DNA of 7,571 nucleotides, taken from assembly GCA_002369025.1 (NCBI GenBank), contig DFDV01000166.1, forward strand, positions 1,046 through 8,616. The letters are read 5' to 3'. The position numbers and the translations under genes are program-made. The DNA comes from Treponema sp. UBA3819 (GTDB taxonomy: Bacteria > Spirochaetota > Spirochaetia > Treponematales > Treponemataceae). Below the pieces are notes generated by a model. The model was not told where the DNA came from, ran no database searches, and saw only the letters and a program-made list of their open reading frames with translations. Positions 1-5,373 of this stretch are shown here, piece after piece. Every line of letters begins with the position of its first letter. The stretch's first letter is position 1.

Positions 1-691
1 AGTGGTCAGACCAGTAGGTATCAAGCACGCGGATTTCTGTTTCGGTAGGATCGCGCTTAATGCCTTTAAAGTAGTCCTGCAGGAATTTGATGTCCGCAAA
101 ATCCATGGCAAGTCCCATCTTTACGCGATAGGCTTCCAGATCTTTTTTGCCCCAGCCGATAAAACCGGTCACTACAGGAATATCACCCGGTTCTTCTGTT
201 TTCATTTCCAGCGTATCAGGAATGCTGTCGTCAGTAAGACGAGAATCAACCGGGTTAATCAGATAATGCTGGATGCGGGCAAGGTCTTCTGCGCTCACAT
301 CTCCGCTCAAAATGGCAACTTTTGCACAGCGTACACGGGGTGGCAGCGTTCCAACTTTTACGCTGTTTTTTACCGCCTCACGCAGCAGAGTCAGACACTG
401 TTCCGCACTGTCGGCTCTCTGGTCGTACTGACCGGGCAAATATTCCCAGATGATTTCGGTTTCGTCAGTAAGTACCGGACTTGCGTACAAAACCTTATCG
501 CTCTGCGGCTCACTAAAAATGCGCTCTGCCGCAAGACGGGCAACTTCATCAGAAGTGTTTTCAATATCATAACGATTCAAATAGCGGACTTTTTTTATGC
601 CCGTAATTCCCAAAAAACCAGTGATTTCCGAATAGATGCGCTGGGCTTCACTTTCAAAGCCTTCCTTGCGCTCAACATAAATACGAAACAT
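1..691 (-). CDS. purL: Phosphoribosylformylglycinamidine synthase, large single-chain form (5' part, runs off the left edge)
   Basis: This gene encodes FGAM synthase, the cytoplasmic enzyme of purine synthesis that converts FGAR, glutamine and ATP to FGAM. Only the first 230 codons are in the window. The translation begins MFRIYVERKEGFESEAQ, contains EYLPGQYDQRADSAEQC near residues 88-104, and ends in RDPTETEIRVLDTYWSDH at the window edge. These match the N-terminal PurS-like and linker regions and the start of the synthetase domain of the long PurL found in Clostridia, Bacteroides and Treponema, where the next residues are normally CRHTTF. The catalytic and glutaminase domains lie outside. 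The ATG at 691 is the only sensible start: upstream in frame there is no ATG, GTG or TTG before the stop that ends the toxin gene. No Shine-Dalgarno precedes it, which agrees with the promoter lying directly upstream. A 262-codon ORF on the opposite strand is its antisense shadow. Confidence 0.95.
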   Translation of the reverse strand, partial: MFRIYVERKEGFESEAQRIYSEITGFLGITGIKKVRYLNRYDIENTSDEVARLAAERIFSEPQSDKVLYASPVLTDETEIIWEYLPGQYDQRADSAEQCLTLLREAVKNSVKVGTLPPRVRCAKVAILSGDVSAEDLARIQHYLINPVDSRLTDDSIPDTLEMKTEEPGDIPVVTGFIGWGKKDLEAYRVKMGLAMDFADIKFLQDYFKGIKRDPTETEIRVLDTYWSDH

Positions 692-726
692 TCTATTATT
701 GTAATGAACTTTTGCGTATGTTTCAA
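692..726 (-). promoter_or_regulatory. purL promoter, predicted to give a leaderless mRNA
   Basis: On the minus strand, TTGAAA (721-726) and TACAAT (698-703) are separated by exactly 17 bases, close to the sigma-70 consensus in both boxes. Only six bases separate the -10 box from the purL ATG, so the expected transcription start falls on or within a base or two of that ATG. There is no ribosome binding site between them. The promoter lies in the 51-bp gap after the PIN toxin gene, so purL may also receive read-through from the TA promoter. The start site is inferred from spacing. Confidence 0.7.
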
Positions 727-742
727 TGAGGCAACACAGACC

Positions 743-1183
743 TCACTTTGTATCGTAGGCAGCCTGCAAAGCCTCGTCCCAAGTCTTTAGTACGATGGAA
801 TCCCGACGTGCCAGCTCCAAATAAGACGCGTCATAGTAAGACAAGCCTTCTGAAAGAGCAATGTCGCGAATACGCAGACGGATTTCTGCATCTGGTTGCG
901 GGTCAGTGTAGATAGGCAAAGCCGCAATATTGCGCTCCAATGCCGCCAGTTGAACGCGAGTGATTTTTGCAGGCGAACCGTCTTTTTTGGGGCGGGCGGC
1001 ATGTACCAGCACGTTGCCAATTTCAAACCAGAAAAGTTGCGGAACGACTATCTGTCCGTTCTTGCCGATAAGGTCAGCGATAAAGGCCTTTGCTTCTTCG
1101 GACTTGCCGTCAGAAAAATCCGCAAGAATTGCACTTAAAAAATACGATGCGTCTAGTACTGCCACGGGGAATTCTTTCTCCAT
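743..1183 (-). CDS. PIN-domain ribonuclease toxin, VapC-like
   Basis: The gene encodes a 146-residue protein, the usual length for a VapC toxin. The PIN-domain acidic residues are all in place: D11 in VLDAS at the end of the first strand, E54 in FWFEIGNVL, D118 in SYYDASYLELA, and D136 in LKTWDEAL. In the family these coordinate Mg2+ or Mn2+ for cleavage of RNA, often tRNA or rRNA; the substrate here cannot be told from sequence. An AGAGGAG ribosome binding site (1190-1196) lies six bases before the ATG. The antitoxin gene ends 18 bp upstream on the same strand, so the two form an antitoxin-first operon. The toxin looks intact and active. The stop codon is 51 bp from purL, and no terminator is visible between them. 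Confidence 0.88.
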   Translation of the reverse strand: MEKEFPVAVLDASYFLSAILADFSDGKSEEAKAFIADLIGKNGQIVVPQLFWFEIGNVLVHAARPKKDGSPAKITRVQLAALERNIAALPIYTDPQPDAEIRLRIRDIALSEGLSYYDASYLELARRDSIVLKTWDEALQAAYDTK

Positions 1184-1201
1184 GCCCTGCTCCTCTGCCG
1201 C

Positions 1202-1504
1202 CTACAGACGACCGTCTTCCTTCCACAGCGCAATGTCGGCAAGAGTAAGGGGAGACGATGCGTTTTGCACAGCAATCTCTTGAGAAAGACTCATCATATT
1301 TTGCCATGCCTTTTGTGCATCCGTCAGCTGCTTGTGACGAGGACTTTGCATAACAGCAACTGCATGACCGTTTTTTGTAATGGTGACGACCGCACCTTTG
1401 CCTACGCGACGCAATAATTCCGCAAAATAGGTTTTTGCCTGAAAGGAACCAATGGAAAAATTCAGCATGTCCATGACAGGTTTTCTTTGTGCCATAACAC
1501 CCAT
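1202..1504 (-). CDS. Phd/YefM-family antitoxin partner of the PIN toxin
   Basis: The protein has 100 residues from the ATG at 1504. Residues about 16-55 (SIGSFQAKTYFAELLRRVGKG, then VVTITKNGHAVAVM) are a typical Phd/YefM DNA-binding fold, with the helix that aligns on S-x-x-x-A-K followed by two strands reading VTITKNG and AVAVM. The C-terminal tail ends ALWKEDGRL, resembling the x-W-x-E-E-G-R endings of antitoxins that plug PIN toxins. The expected role is to neutralise the downstream toxin and repress the shared promoter. A longer reading from a TTG at 1519 is rejected because it would consume the strong AGGAGGT site that sits five bases before 1504. An ATG three codons inside is possible but badly spaced. 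Confidence 0.85.
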   Translation of the reverse strand: MGVMAQRKPVMDMLNFSIGSFQAKTYFAELLRRVGKGAVVTITKNGHAVAVMQSPRHKQLTDAQKAWQNMMSLSQEIAVQNASSPLTLADIALWKEDGRL

Positions 1505-1509
1505 ACGCC

Positions 1510-1516
1510 ACCTCCT
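1510..1516 (-). promoter_or_regulatory. Ribosome binding site of the antitoxin gene
   Basis: AGGAGGT on the minus strand lies five bases before the ATG at 1504. It decides the start: the upstream TTG at 1519 would place these bases inside the coding sequence. Confidence 0.8.
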
Positions 1517-1519
1517 CAA

Positions 1520-1555
1520 TTATGATATGATAACATGTGCACAGCATAAAATCAA
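1520..1555 (-). promoter_or_regulatory. TA operon promoter with overlapping operator-like near-palindrome
   Basis: On the minus strand, TTGATT (1550-1555) and TATCAT (1527-1532) are spaced by 17 bases, giving a predicted start near 1520 and a leader of only about 16 bases. The near-palindrome TTATGATATGATAA (1520-1533, 12 of 14 positions symmetric) covers the -10 box. The perfect palindrome TGTGCACA (1536-1543) lies in the spacer. Phd-type antitoxins generally bind such palindromes to repress their own operon, so these are the natural operator candidates. Which one is bound, if either, is inference. Confidence 0.65.
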
Positions 1556-1633
1556 CCAGTTTATAGACTAGTTTTTTTACATTTTATTTTTCATGCGTGT
1601 TCTACTTTTTTATCGAATTTCGCTTTTCTTACG

Positions 1634-1662
1634 TTGTTATATTCTTTTTCTCGTGCTATACT
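1634..1662 (+). promoter_or_regulatory. Extended -10 promoter of the first lipoprotein gene
   Basis: TTGTTA (1634-1639) and TATACT (1657-1662) are 17 bases apart, and TG sits at 1654-1655 in the extended -10 position, giving TGCTATACT. The predicted start is near 1669, leaving a leader of about 60 bases before the ATG at 1730. It is divergent from the TA promoter. The intervening bases 1556-1633 are AT-rich and hold no gene. Confidence 0.7.
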
Positions 1663-1715
1663 TACTATGTGTTATTGTGTAATGGCAAAAAGTATTCGGC
1701 ATATTGCTGAAAACC

Positions 1716-1722
1716 GAGGAGG
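1716..1722 (+). promoter_or_regulatory. Ribosome binding site of the first lipoprotein gene
   Basis: GAGGAGG lies seven bases before the ATG at 1730. It fixes the start there, directly before a lipoprotein signal peptide, rather than at upstream in-frame starts such as the one at 1634. Confidence 0.85.
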
Positions 1723-1729
1723 CTATCCT

Positions 1730-4700
1730 ATGAAAAAATCGTTTTTCGCGGCACTCACTGCCTTGTGTTGCATAACCCTTGCGGGATTCATTTCCTGCGG
1801 AACAGACGCAAATGACTCTGGCTCAGTTTCATTTGTTTTTGACGGAGCACAATTTGCCCGCGCGACAAGCGCATCAGCACTGGCAGAAAAAAATCAGGCT
1901 TTTCGATTGAATTCACGGGCGGCAGAAACAATTCCCACCGTCTACTTGCCTACAGAAAGCGATGAAGACTACGCCAGTTATGCTTTCCTACCGCCTATCG
2001 CCTGCTATGTGGCAGAGCACACACAGGAGGTTTCCACGGATGAGTCGGATGCGTCCGATAAGACCACTACAGTAAAAATCACCGCGGCATATCTTTTCTA
2101 CAGCAACAATACATTCCTCTTTTCTACCTACGTTGATTATTCTTCTCTGCTTGAGACGATGGATTTGCCCACCGTTTCTGAAAGCCTATCCCAAGATGCT
2201 ATCGACCAAATACTTAGCGGTTTTGCCTCCGAACTTTCAGCGGCCAACGGAATATGGGTCTCAGGAACATACACGCTGGAGGGAGACTATCTGAACGGCA
2301 CTCTACAGCTTACCGCTAACGGAGCAACAATACCCCTCGCCGTTGCAAACGGCAAATTCACTTCTAAAGCAATGACATCTGAAGCGGAAGAAAGTGCGGT
2401 AGCGAAAATACCATCACTCACCTTTACACGAGTGCAGACATTCAAGAATCAGTCTGGCAGTGAGTTCACCCTTACTTATAGTGACGCTGCTTCCTCTGAT
2501 TCCCAGTCTTCTACCGAACCGTCAAACCCTGACTATCATGGAATTGTGGCCATCGCACTGCGCGGAGATTATACTGCCGAACAGTCAGCGGACTTTACCA
2601 GCAATAGCAATGCAAAGGAATTCACCTTTGACAACATTCCCATTGGCAGCACGGTATCCGCAGATGCGGCTGTCGTCATACTCAATACAGAGGGCATTTC
2701 CGCATATTACGGGTCTTCAGAAACTAAGATGATTGCAGCAGGTGAAAACCCAATAGGCTTGAAATTGGCAAAAGCAGGTGCATCTTCCCTCCAGGAATCC
2801 TTCGCCCTAAAAGGAAAGGTGGAAAATCAGTCTGACACCTACACTTTTACTGCTTATGAGCAGACCAATTGGACTGGTCTGTGGAAGATTGAAAAAGTCG
2901 ATGCAGATTCAGACAGCGAGGATTCTTTTGACAACACAATCGCCATGGGAACCTACACTATTTTGGAGCAAGACACAAACAACAACCCCGCCAGTGTAAG
3001 CGTTACCGAATACTTCTACCGTGCAAACACCAGCGACAAGTTCAGCATCGTGGCAACTCCTACGCCTAATTCTCTTACCGTATCAAACAACGCGTTCACT
3101 TTCACCAGTAAAAACGGCCTGACAATCAAGTTTGACGAAGCAGAAGACGAGCCGAAAACAGACCCAGACACGCCTGAAAAGTCACTTGTTGCTTTGACGC
3201 TTACATCCAATGCAACTGAAGCAACCGTGGGTGGAGCCCCCGTTACCTTTACCGTAAAGGCAGCCTATTCTGATTCTTCAGAGGAAGAAATTGCGCCAGA
3301 TAAACTGGAATGGACTTCTAGCGATGAAACAATTGCCACTGTTGATAATGGCGTGGTAACAGCCCGTGCCGCAGGCGAGGTGACAATCACAGCAAGCATG
3401 GACGGAATAACCAAGACAGTAACGCTCACCGTTTTGGCCAGCGGTACAGCTGAAAAGTCACTTGTTGCTTTGACGCTTACATCCAATGCAACTGAAGCAA
3501 CCGTGGGTGGAGCCCCCGTTACCTTTACCGTAAAGGCAGCCTATTCTGATTCTTCAGAGGAAGAAATTGCGCCAGATAAACTGGAATGGACTTCTAGCGA
3601 TGAAACAATTGCCACTGTTGATAATGGCGTGGTAACAGCCCGTGCCGCAGGCGAGGTGACAATCACAGCAAGCATGGATGAAAAAACTGTAAGTGTGACA
3701 CTCACTTTTAAAGTCATCAGCACCTCTGGCACCATCGCTACGGAAATTCCTAGCCTGCTGAACATCACAATTTCTGACCAAACAACACTTTATCTGAATG
3801 CCGGTTCAGTTTCCTTCCTTGCAAAAACTCAGGACGGAAACGCTGTTGCCTCAGAAAGCATCAACTGGGACGCAAAACTTCTCTACAAAGGAAGAGAAAT
3901 CGAAAATCCTGCTTCTGCTCCCTATTACACTATGACTGAACCGGGCATTTTTAAGATTAAAACCCCGCTTCCTGTTTCTGGCTCATACCAGCTTTTTGTA
4001 ACGGCAGAATACAATGGCTTAACAAGCAGCGCTACCTTTGATATTGAGGTGGAGGATTGTTTATATATTGATTTTACAGATATTGATAGTGAGGGTATTT
4101 CTACAGCCCTTACTAATGCTCTTAGCGGTTTGACGACAGGAAGTTCAACCGTCTACTTTAAGTTGTGTGGACAAACTTCAGAGTCTTATACAGATCTTTT
4201 TTCAAGCATAAAGAGTGCTATTGCCAATGCTTCTTCTTTATTTTTTATTGACGCTTCGGAGTTGACTACAAGTTCTAGTAGTAAGGATATTCAGTCATGT
4301 GCAATGCAATCTTGTAGTAAAATACAGGGCTTAATTTTGCCAGATGATATGGATGATATTGGTTATTATGCCTTTGCTGATTGCTCAAATTTAGAGACTG
4401 TCGTATTTGGAAAAGGGCTAAAGAGTATGTCTACATCCTTTAACTCATGTGCAAAGCTTTCTTCTGTTACTTTCCCAGAAGACTCTTCTTTTGAAAGTTT
4501 TGGAGGTCACTCATTTAGTAATTGTTCTGCTCTCAAAACACTTAAATTGCCAGCAAGTATAAAGGGAATTTCTTCTAATGCTTTCTGTTATGGTGGCATA
4601 GAAGATTTTATTCTTGAAAATACTTCTGGAACCTGGTATTACACATTCAATTCTACAACTTATTCTGCATGGATGGCTGGAACTCTTGAGCCTCCTTCTA

Positions 4701-4906
4701 AAGCAGAAAGTGCTGCAGAAGGTTCTTGTGGTCTTGTTGCAGACTTGCAAACAGTTCAACCACAGTCATCGTATTCAGGTCAAACTCCTTATACTTTCCC
4801 GGAAGGTACAAGTCTTACACAAAAATTAGCATGGCTAGCAAAGCAAACTACTGATACTGATGCAACTTTTACAAAGGAAATCTATCTTTTCCACAAGTCA
4901 GAATAG
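1730..4906 (+). CDS. Large modular surface lipoprotein: Big_2 Ig-like repeats and BspA-like LRR domain
   Basis: The protein has 1058 residues. It begins MKKSFFAALTALCC and has a lipobox LAGFISC with the acylated cysteine at residue 23. The lipobox is loose, as is common in spirochaetes, so the protein should be exported and anchored in a membrane. Residues about 60-480 are beta-rich, Ser/Thr-rich and unrecognised; two segments with GTYT motifs (about 180-230 and 400-470) flank a stretch ending in IPIGSTVSADAAVVIL. Two Big_2 domains follow (about 485-570 and 577-660), each with LEWTSSDETIATVDNGVVTARAAGEVTITA. A third Ig-like segment covers about 668-775. Residues about 850-965 are BspA-type LRR_5 repeats (YYAFADCSNLETVVF, HSFSNCSALKTLKLP, SNAFCYGGIEDFILEN). 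The tail is unrecognised. Such proteins usually act in adhesion or surface binding; the ligand is unknown. GC content drops from about 50% to 30-35% near 4055, at the start of the LRR-containing part. Confidence 0.88.
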   Translation: MKKSFFAALTALCCITLAGFISCGTDANDSGSVSFVFDGAQFARATSASALAEKNQAFRLNSRAAETIPTVYLPTESDEDYASYAFLPPIACYVAEHTQEVSTDESDASDKTTTVKITAAYLFYSNNTFLFSTYVDYSSLLETMDLPTVSESLSQDAIDQILSGFASELSAANGIWVSGTYTLEGDYLNGTLQLTANGATIPLAVANGKFTSKAMTSEAEESAVAKIPSLTFTRVQTFKNQSGSEFTLTYSDAASSDSQSSTEPSNPDYHGIVAIALRGDYTAEQSADFTSNSNAKEFTFDNIPIGSTVSADAAVVILNTEGISAYYGSSETKMIAAGENPIGLKLAKAGASSLQESFALKGKVENQSDTYTFTAYEQTNWTGLWKIEKVDADSDSEDSFDNTIAMGTYTILEQDTNNNPASVSVTEYFYRANTSDKFSIVATPTPNSLTVSNNAFTFTSKNGLTIKFDEAEDEPKTDPDTPEKSLVALTLTSNATEATVGGAPVTFTVKAAYSDSSEEEIAPDKLEWTSSDETIATVDNGVVTARAAGEVTITASMDGITKTVTLTVLASGTAEKSLVALTLTSNATEATVGGAPVTFTVKAAYSDSSEEEIAPDKLEWTSSDETIATVDNGVVTARAAGEVTITASMDEKTVSVTLTFKVISTSGTIATEIPSLLNITISDQTTLYLNAGSVSFLAKTQDGNAVASESINWDAKLLYKGREIENPASAPYYTMTEPGIFKIKTPLPVSGSYQLFVTAEYNGLTSSATFDIEVEDCLYIDFTDIDSEGISTALTNALSGLTTGSSTVYFKLCGQTSESYTDLFSSIKSAIANASSLFFIDASELTTSSSSKDIQSCAMQSCSKIQGLILPDDMDDIGYYAFADCSNLETVVFGKGLKSMSTSFNSCAKLSSVTFPEDSSFESFGGHSFSNCSALKTLKLPASIKGISSNAFCYGGIEDFILENTSGTWYYTFNSTTYSAWMAGTLEPPSKAESAAEGSCGLVADLQTVQPQSSYSGQTPYTFPEGTSLTQKLAWLAKQTTDTDATFTKEIYLFHKSE
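3174..3402 (+). repeat. In-frame tandem duplication, copy 1 (Big_2 domain)
   Basis: These 229 bases recur without any mismatch that I can see at 3450-3678, at an offset of 276 bases (92 codons). The unit encodes nearly the whole first Big_2 domain. Flanks diverge abruptly on both sides: G at 3172 and C at 3403 begin unrelated sequence. Confidence 0.95.
3450..3678 (+). repeat. In-frame tandem duplication, copy 2 (Big_2 domain)
   Basis: This is the second copy of the 229-base unit, encoding the second Big_2 domain. The final strand after the unit differs between copies: GITKTVTLTVLASG after copy 1 and EKTVSVTLTFKVIS after copy 2. Identity including synonymous positions means the copies are recent or kept alike by gene conversion. 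Confidence 0.95.
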
Positions 4907-4926
4907 TCGAGAGAGGAGAAAGAACT

Positions 4927-5154
4927 ATGCCGTATGAAGCTGTTGCTGAAAAGCTGAAAACAGTTCCCGATGAATATTTGAAAACTGTTTCTGACTTTAT
5001 AGATTACATCACCGTTCGACTAATAAACACCAGCGAAAAATCAGATAATCTTGCTCGCTTAAAAAAAGTGTATGCAAGAAAGGATGATATTCCGCCCGTT
5101 TCAGAGGCAGGCCTTGAAGTTTTGCAGGAGATGCTAAAGAATGACACGTGGTGA
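4927..5154 (+). CDS. Small antitoxin-like protein (DUF2281-like N-terminus)
   Basis: The protein has 75 residues. The N-terminal AVAEKLKTVPDEYLKTVSDFIDYI (written here in two parts: AVAEKLKTVPDE and YLKTVSDFIDYI) resembles the amphipathic helices of DUF2281-type small proteins, many of which are antitoxins. The charged C-terminal part, ARLKKVYARKDDIPPV followed by a helix GLEVLQEML, would suit toxin binding. A GAGGAG site (4913-4918) lies eight bases before the ATG. The gene begins 20 bp after the lipoprotein stop with no promoter visible, so it is probably co-transcribed with the lipoprotein. Its normal partner would be expected directly downstream; there, only a 20-codon ORF resembling a toxin start remains. 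The family assignment rests on pattern memory. Confidence 0.6.
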   Translation: MPYEAVAEKLKTVPDEYLKTVSDFIDYITVRLINTSEKSDNLARLKKVYARKDDIPPVSEAGLEVLQEMLKNDTW

Positions 5155-5203
5155 AATTTATTCTTGCATTGATTATACATTCGGCGTGACCTCAAAAGCA
5201 TAA
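5141..5203 (+). pseudogene. Possible remnant of a MazF/PemK-type toxin (first about 15 residues only)
   Basis: A 20-codon ORF overlaps the end of the antitoxin-like gene by 14 bases in another frame. It starts MTRGEIYSCIDYTFG and then runs into VTSKA and a stop. M-x-R-G-E-I-Y is the usual opening of MazF/PemK endoribonucleases, and a 4- to 20-base overlap with the antitoxin is the usual arrangement. GCAGGAG (5124-5130) could serve as its ribosome binding site. A full family member has about 110 residues, so the rest is missing. In the +2 frame, 5203-5235 reads NRGEQDKNCLR, faintly like the G-x-E-Q-x-x-x-R-P motif that follows in the family, which would fit a frameshift; this may be chance. 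Confidence 0.4.
5151..5179 (+). promoter_or_regulatory. Weak candidate promoter for the second lipoprotein gene
   Basis: GTGAAA (5151-5156) and TATACA (5174-5179) are 17 bases apart. The -35 box is poor (4 of 6 to consensus). If used, the leader would be about 190 bases and would contain all the hairpins at 5218-5359. I see no better promoter between 5155 and 5373. Confidence 0.3.
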
Positions 5204-5217
5204 ACAGAGGAGAGCAA

Positions 5218-5252
5218 GATAAAAACTGCCTGAGATAGCGTCAGTTTTTATC
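5218..5252 (+). terminator. Inverted repeat with A-rich and T-rich arms, terminator-like
   Basis: GATAAAAACTG (5218-5228) pairs with CAGTTTTTATC (5242-5252), an 11-bp perfect stem with a 13-base loop. The T run is within the stem, so it could act as a terminator in either direction, but it is not of the textbook G+C-stem kind. Confidence 0.5.
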
Positions 5253-5257
5253 TTTGC

Positions 5258-5280
5258 AAAGTTTGCGTTGCAAACTTTTT
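5258..5280 (+). terminator. Intrinsic terminator after the lipoprotein/antitoxin-like operon
   Basis: AAAGTTTGC (5258-5266) pairs with GCAAACTTT (5270-5278) around a three-base loop, and T5 spans 5276-5280. It is the best terminator in the window for plus-strand transcription and probably ends the unit that starts near 1669. Confidence 0.65.
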
Positions 5281-5287
5281 ATCAACT

Positions 5288-5315
5288 GCCCTTCCTCATT
5301 CCATTGCGGAAGGGC
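5288..5315 (+). repeat. G+C-rich inverted repeat in the leader of the second lipoprotein gene
   Basis: GCCCTTCC (5288-5295) pairs with GGAAGGGC (5308-5315), an 8-bp perfect stem with a 12-base loop. No T run follows, so it is not a terminator by itself. Flanking ACTTTTTA (5274-5281) and TAAAAAGT (5317-5324) could extend it outward, in competition with the neighbouring hairpins. Confidence 0.6.
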
Positions 5316-5316
5316 G

Positions 5317-5359
5317 TAAAAAGTCAATCGAAAACTGATGTTTTCTTCTTGACTTTTTA
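5317..5359 (+). promoter_or_regulatory. Long two-part hairpin directly before the ribosome binding site of the second lipoprotein gene
   Basis: TAAAAAGTCAA (5317-5327) pairs with TTGACTTTTTA (5349-5359). Inside, GAAAAC (5330-5335) pairs with GTTTTC (5340-5345) around the loop TGAT. The right arm ends one base before the GGGAG ribosome binding site (5361-5365), so the structure could affect translation or act as a terminator. Its role is inference; the pairing is directly visible. Confidence 0.55.
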
Positions 5360-5373
5360 TGGGAGAAAAGACT

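Noticed and set aside
2..790. A 262-codon plus-strand ORF at the left edge
   Set aside because: It lies antisense to purL, whose translation matches a known family with a diagnostic motif. The plus-strand protein is Phe/Asn-rich without recognisable domains and has no ribosome binding site in the window.
1110..1547. A 145-codon minus-strand ORF overlapping the antitoxin and toxin genes
   Set aside because: It is an out-of-frame reading of the TA pair, with a Cys/His-rich composition typical of a frame shadow; both real genes have clear families and ribosome binding sites.
1554..1578. AACCAGT/ACTAGTT inverted repeat followed by a T run, terminator-like on the plus strand
   Set aside because: The stem has a mismatch and only seven positions, no plus-strand gene lies upstream to be terminated, and it overlaps the TA -35 box. 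It may be chance.
1634..1729. N-terminal extension of 32 residues on the first lipoprotein
   Set aside because: The extension overlaps the promoter and would bury the signal peptide; GAGGAGG at 1716-1722 points to 1730.
4600..4906. Variable region of a diversity-generating retroelement at the C-terminus of the first lipoprotein
   Set aside because: No reverse transcriptase, template repeat or adenine-biased variable block is visible, and the C-terminus lacks the C-type lectin signature seen in the treponemal example.
5218..5360. Integron attC recombination site, since T. denticola carries a chromosomal integron and the inverted repeats follow a small antitoxin-like gene
   Set aside because: I find no RYYYAAC/GTTRRRY core pair bounding the repeats, and the pattern is several separate perfect stems instead of one long imperfect hairpin.
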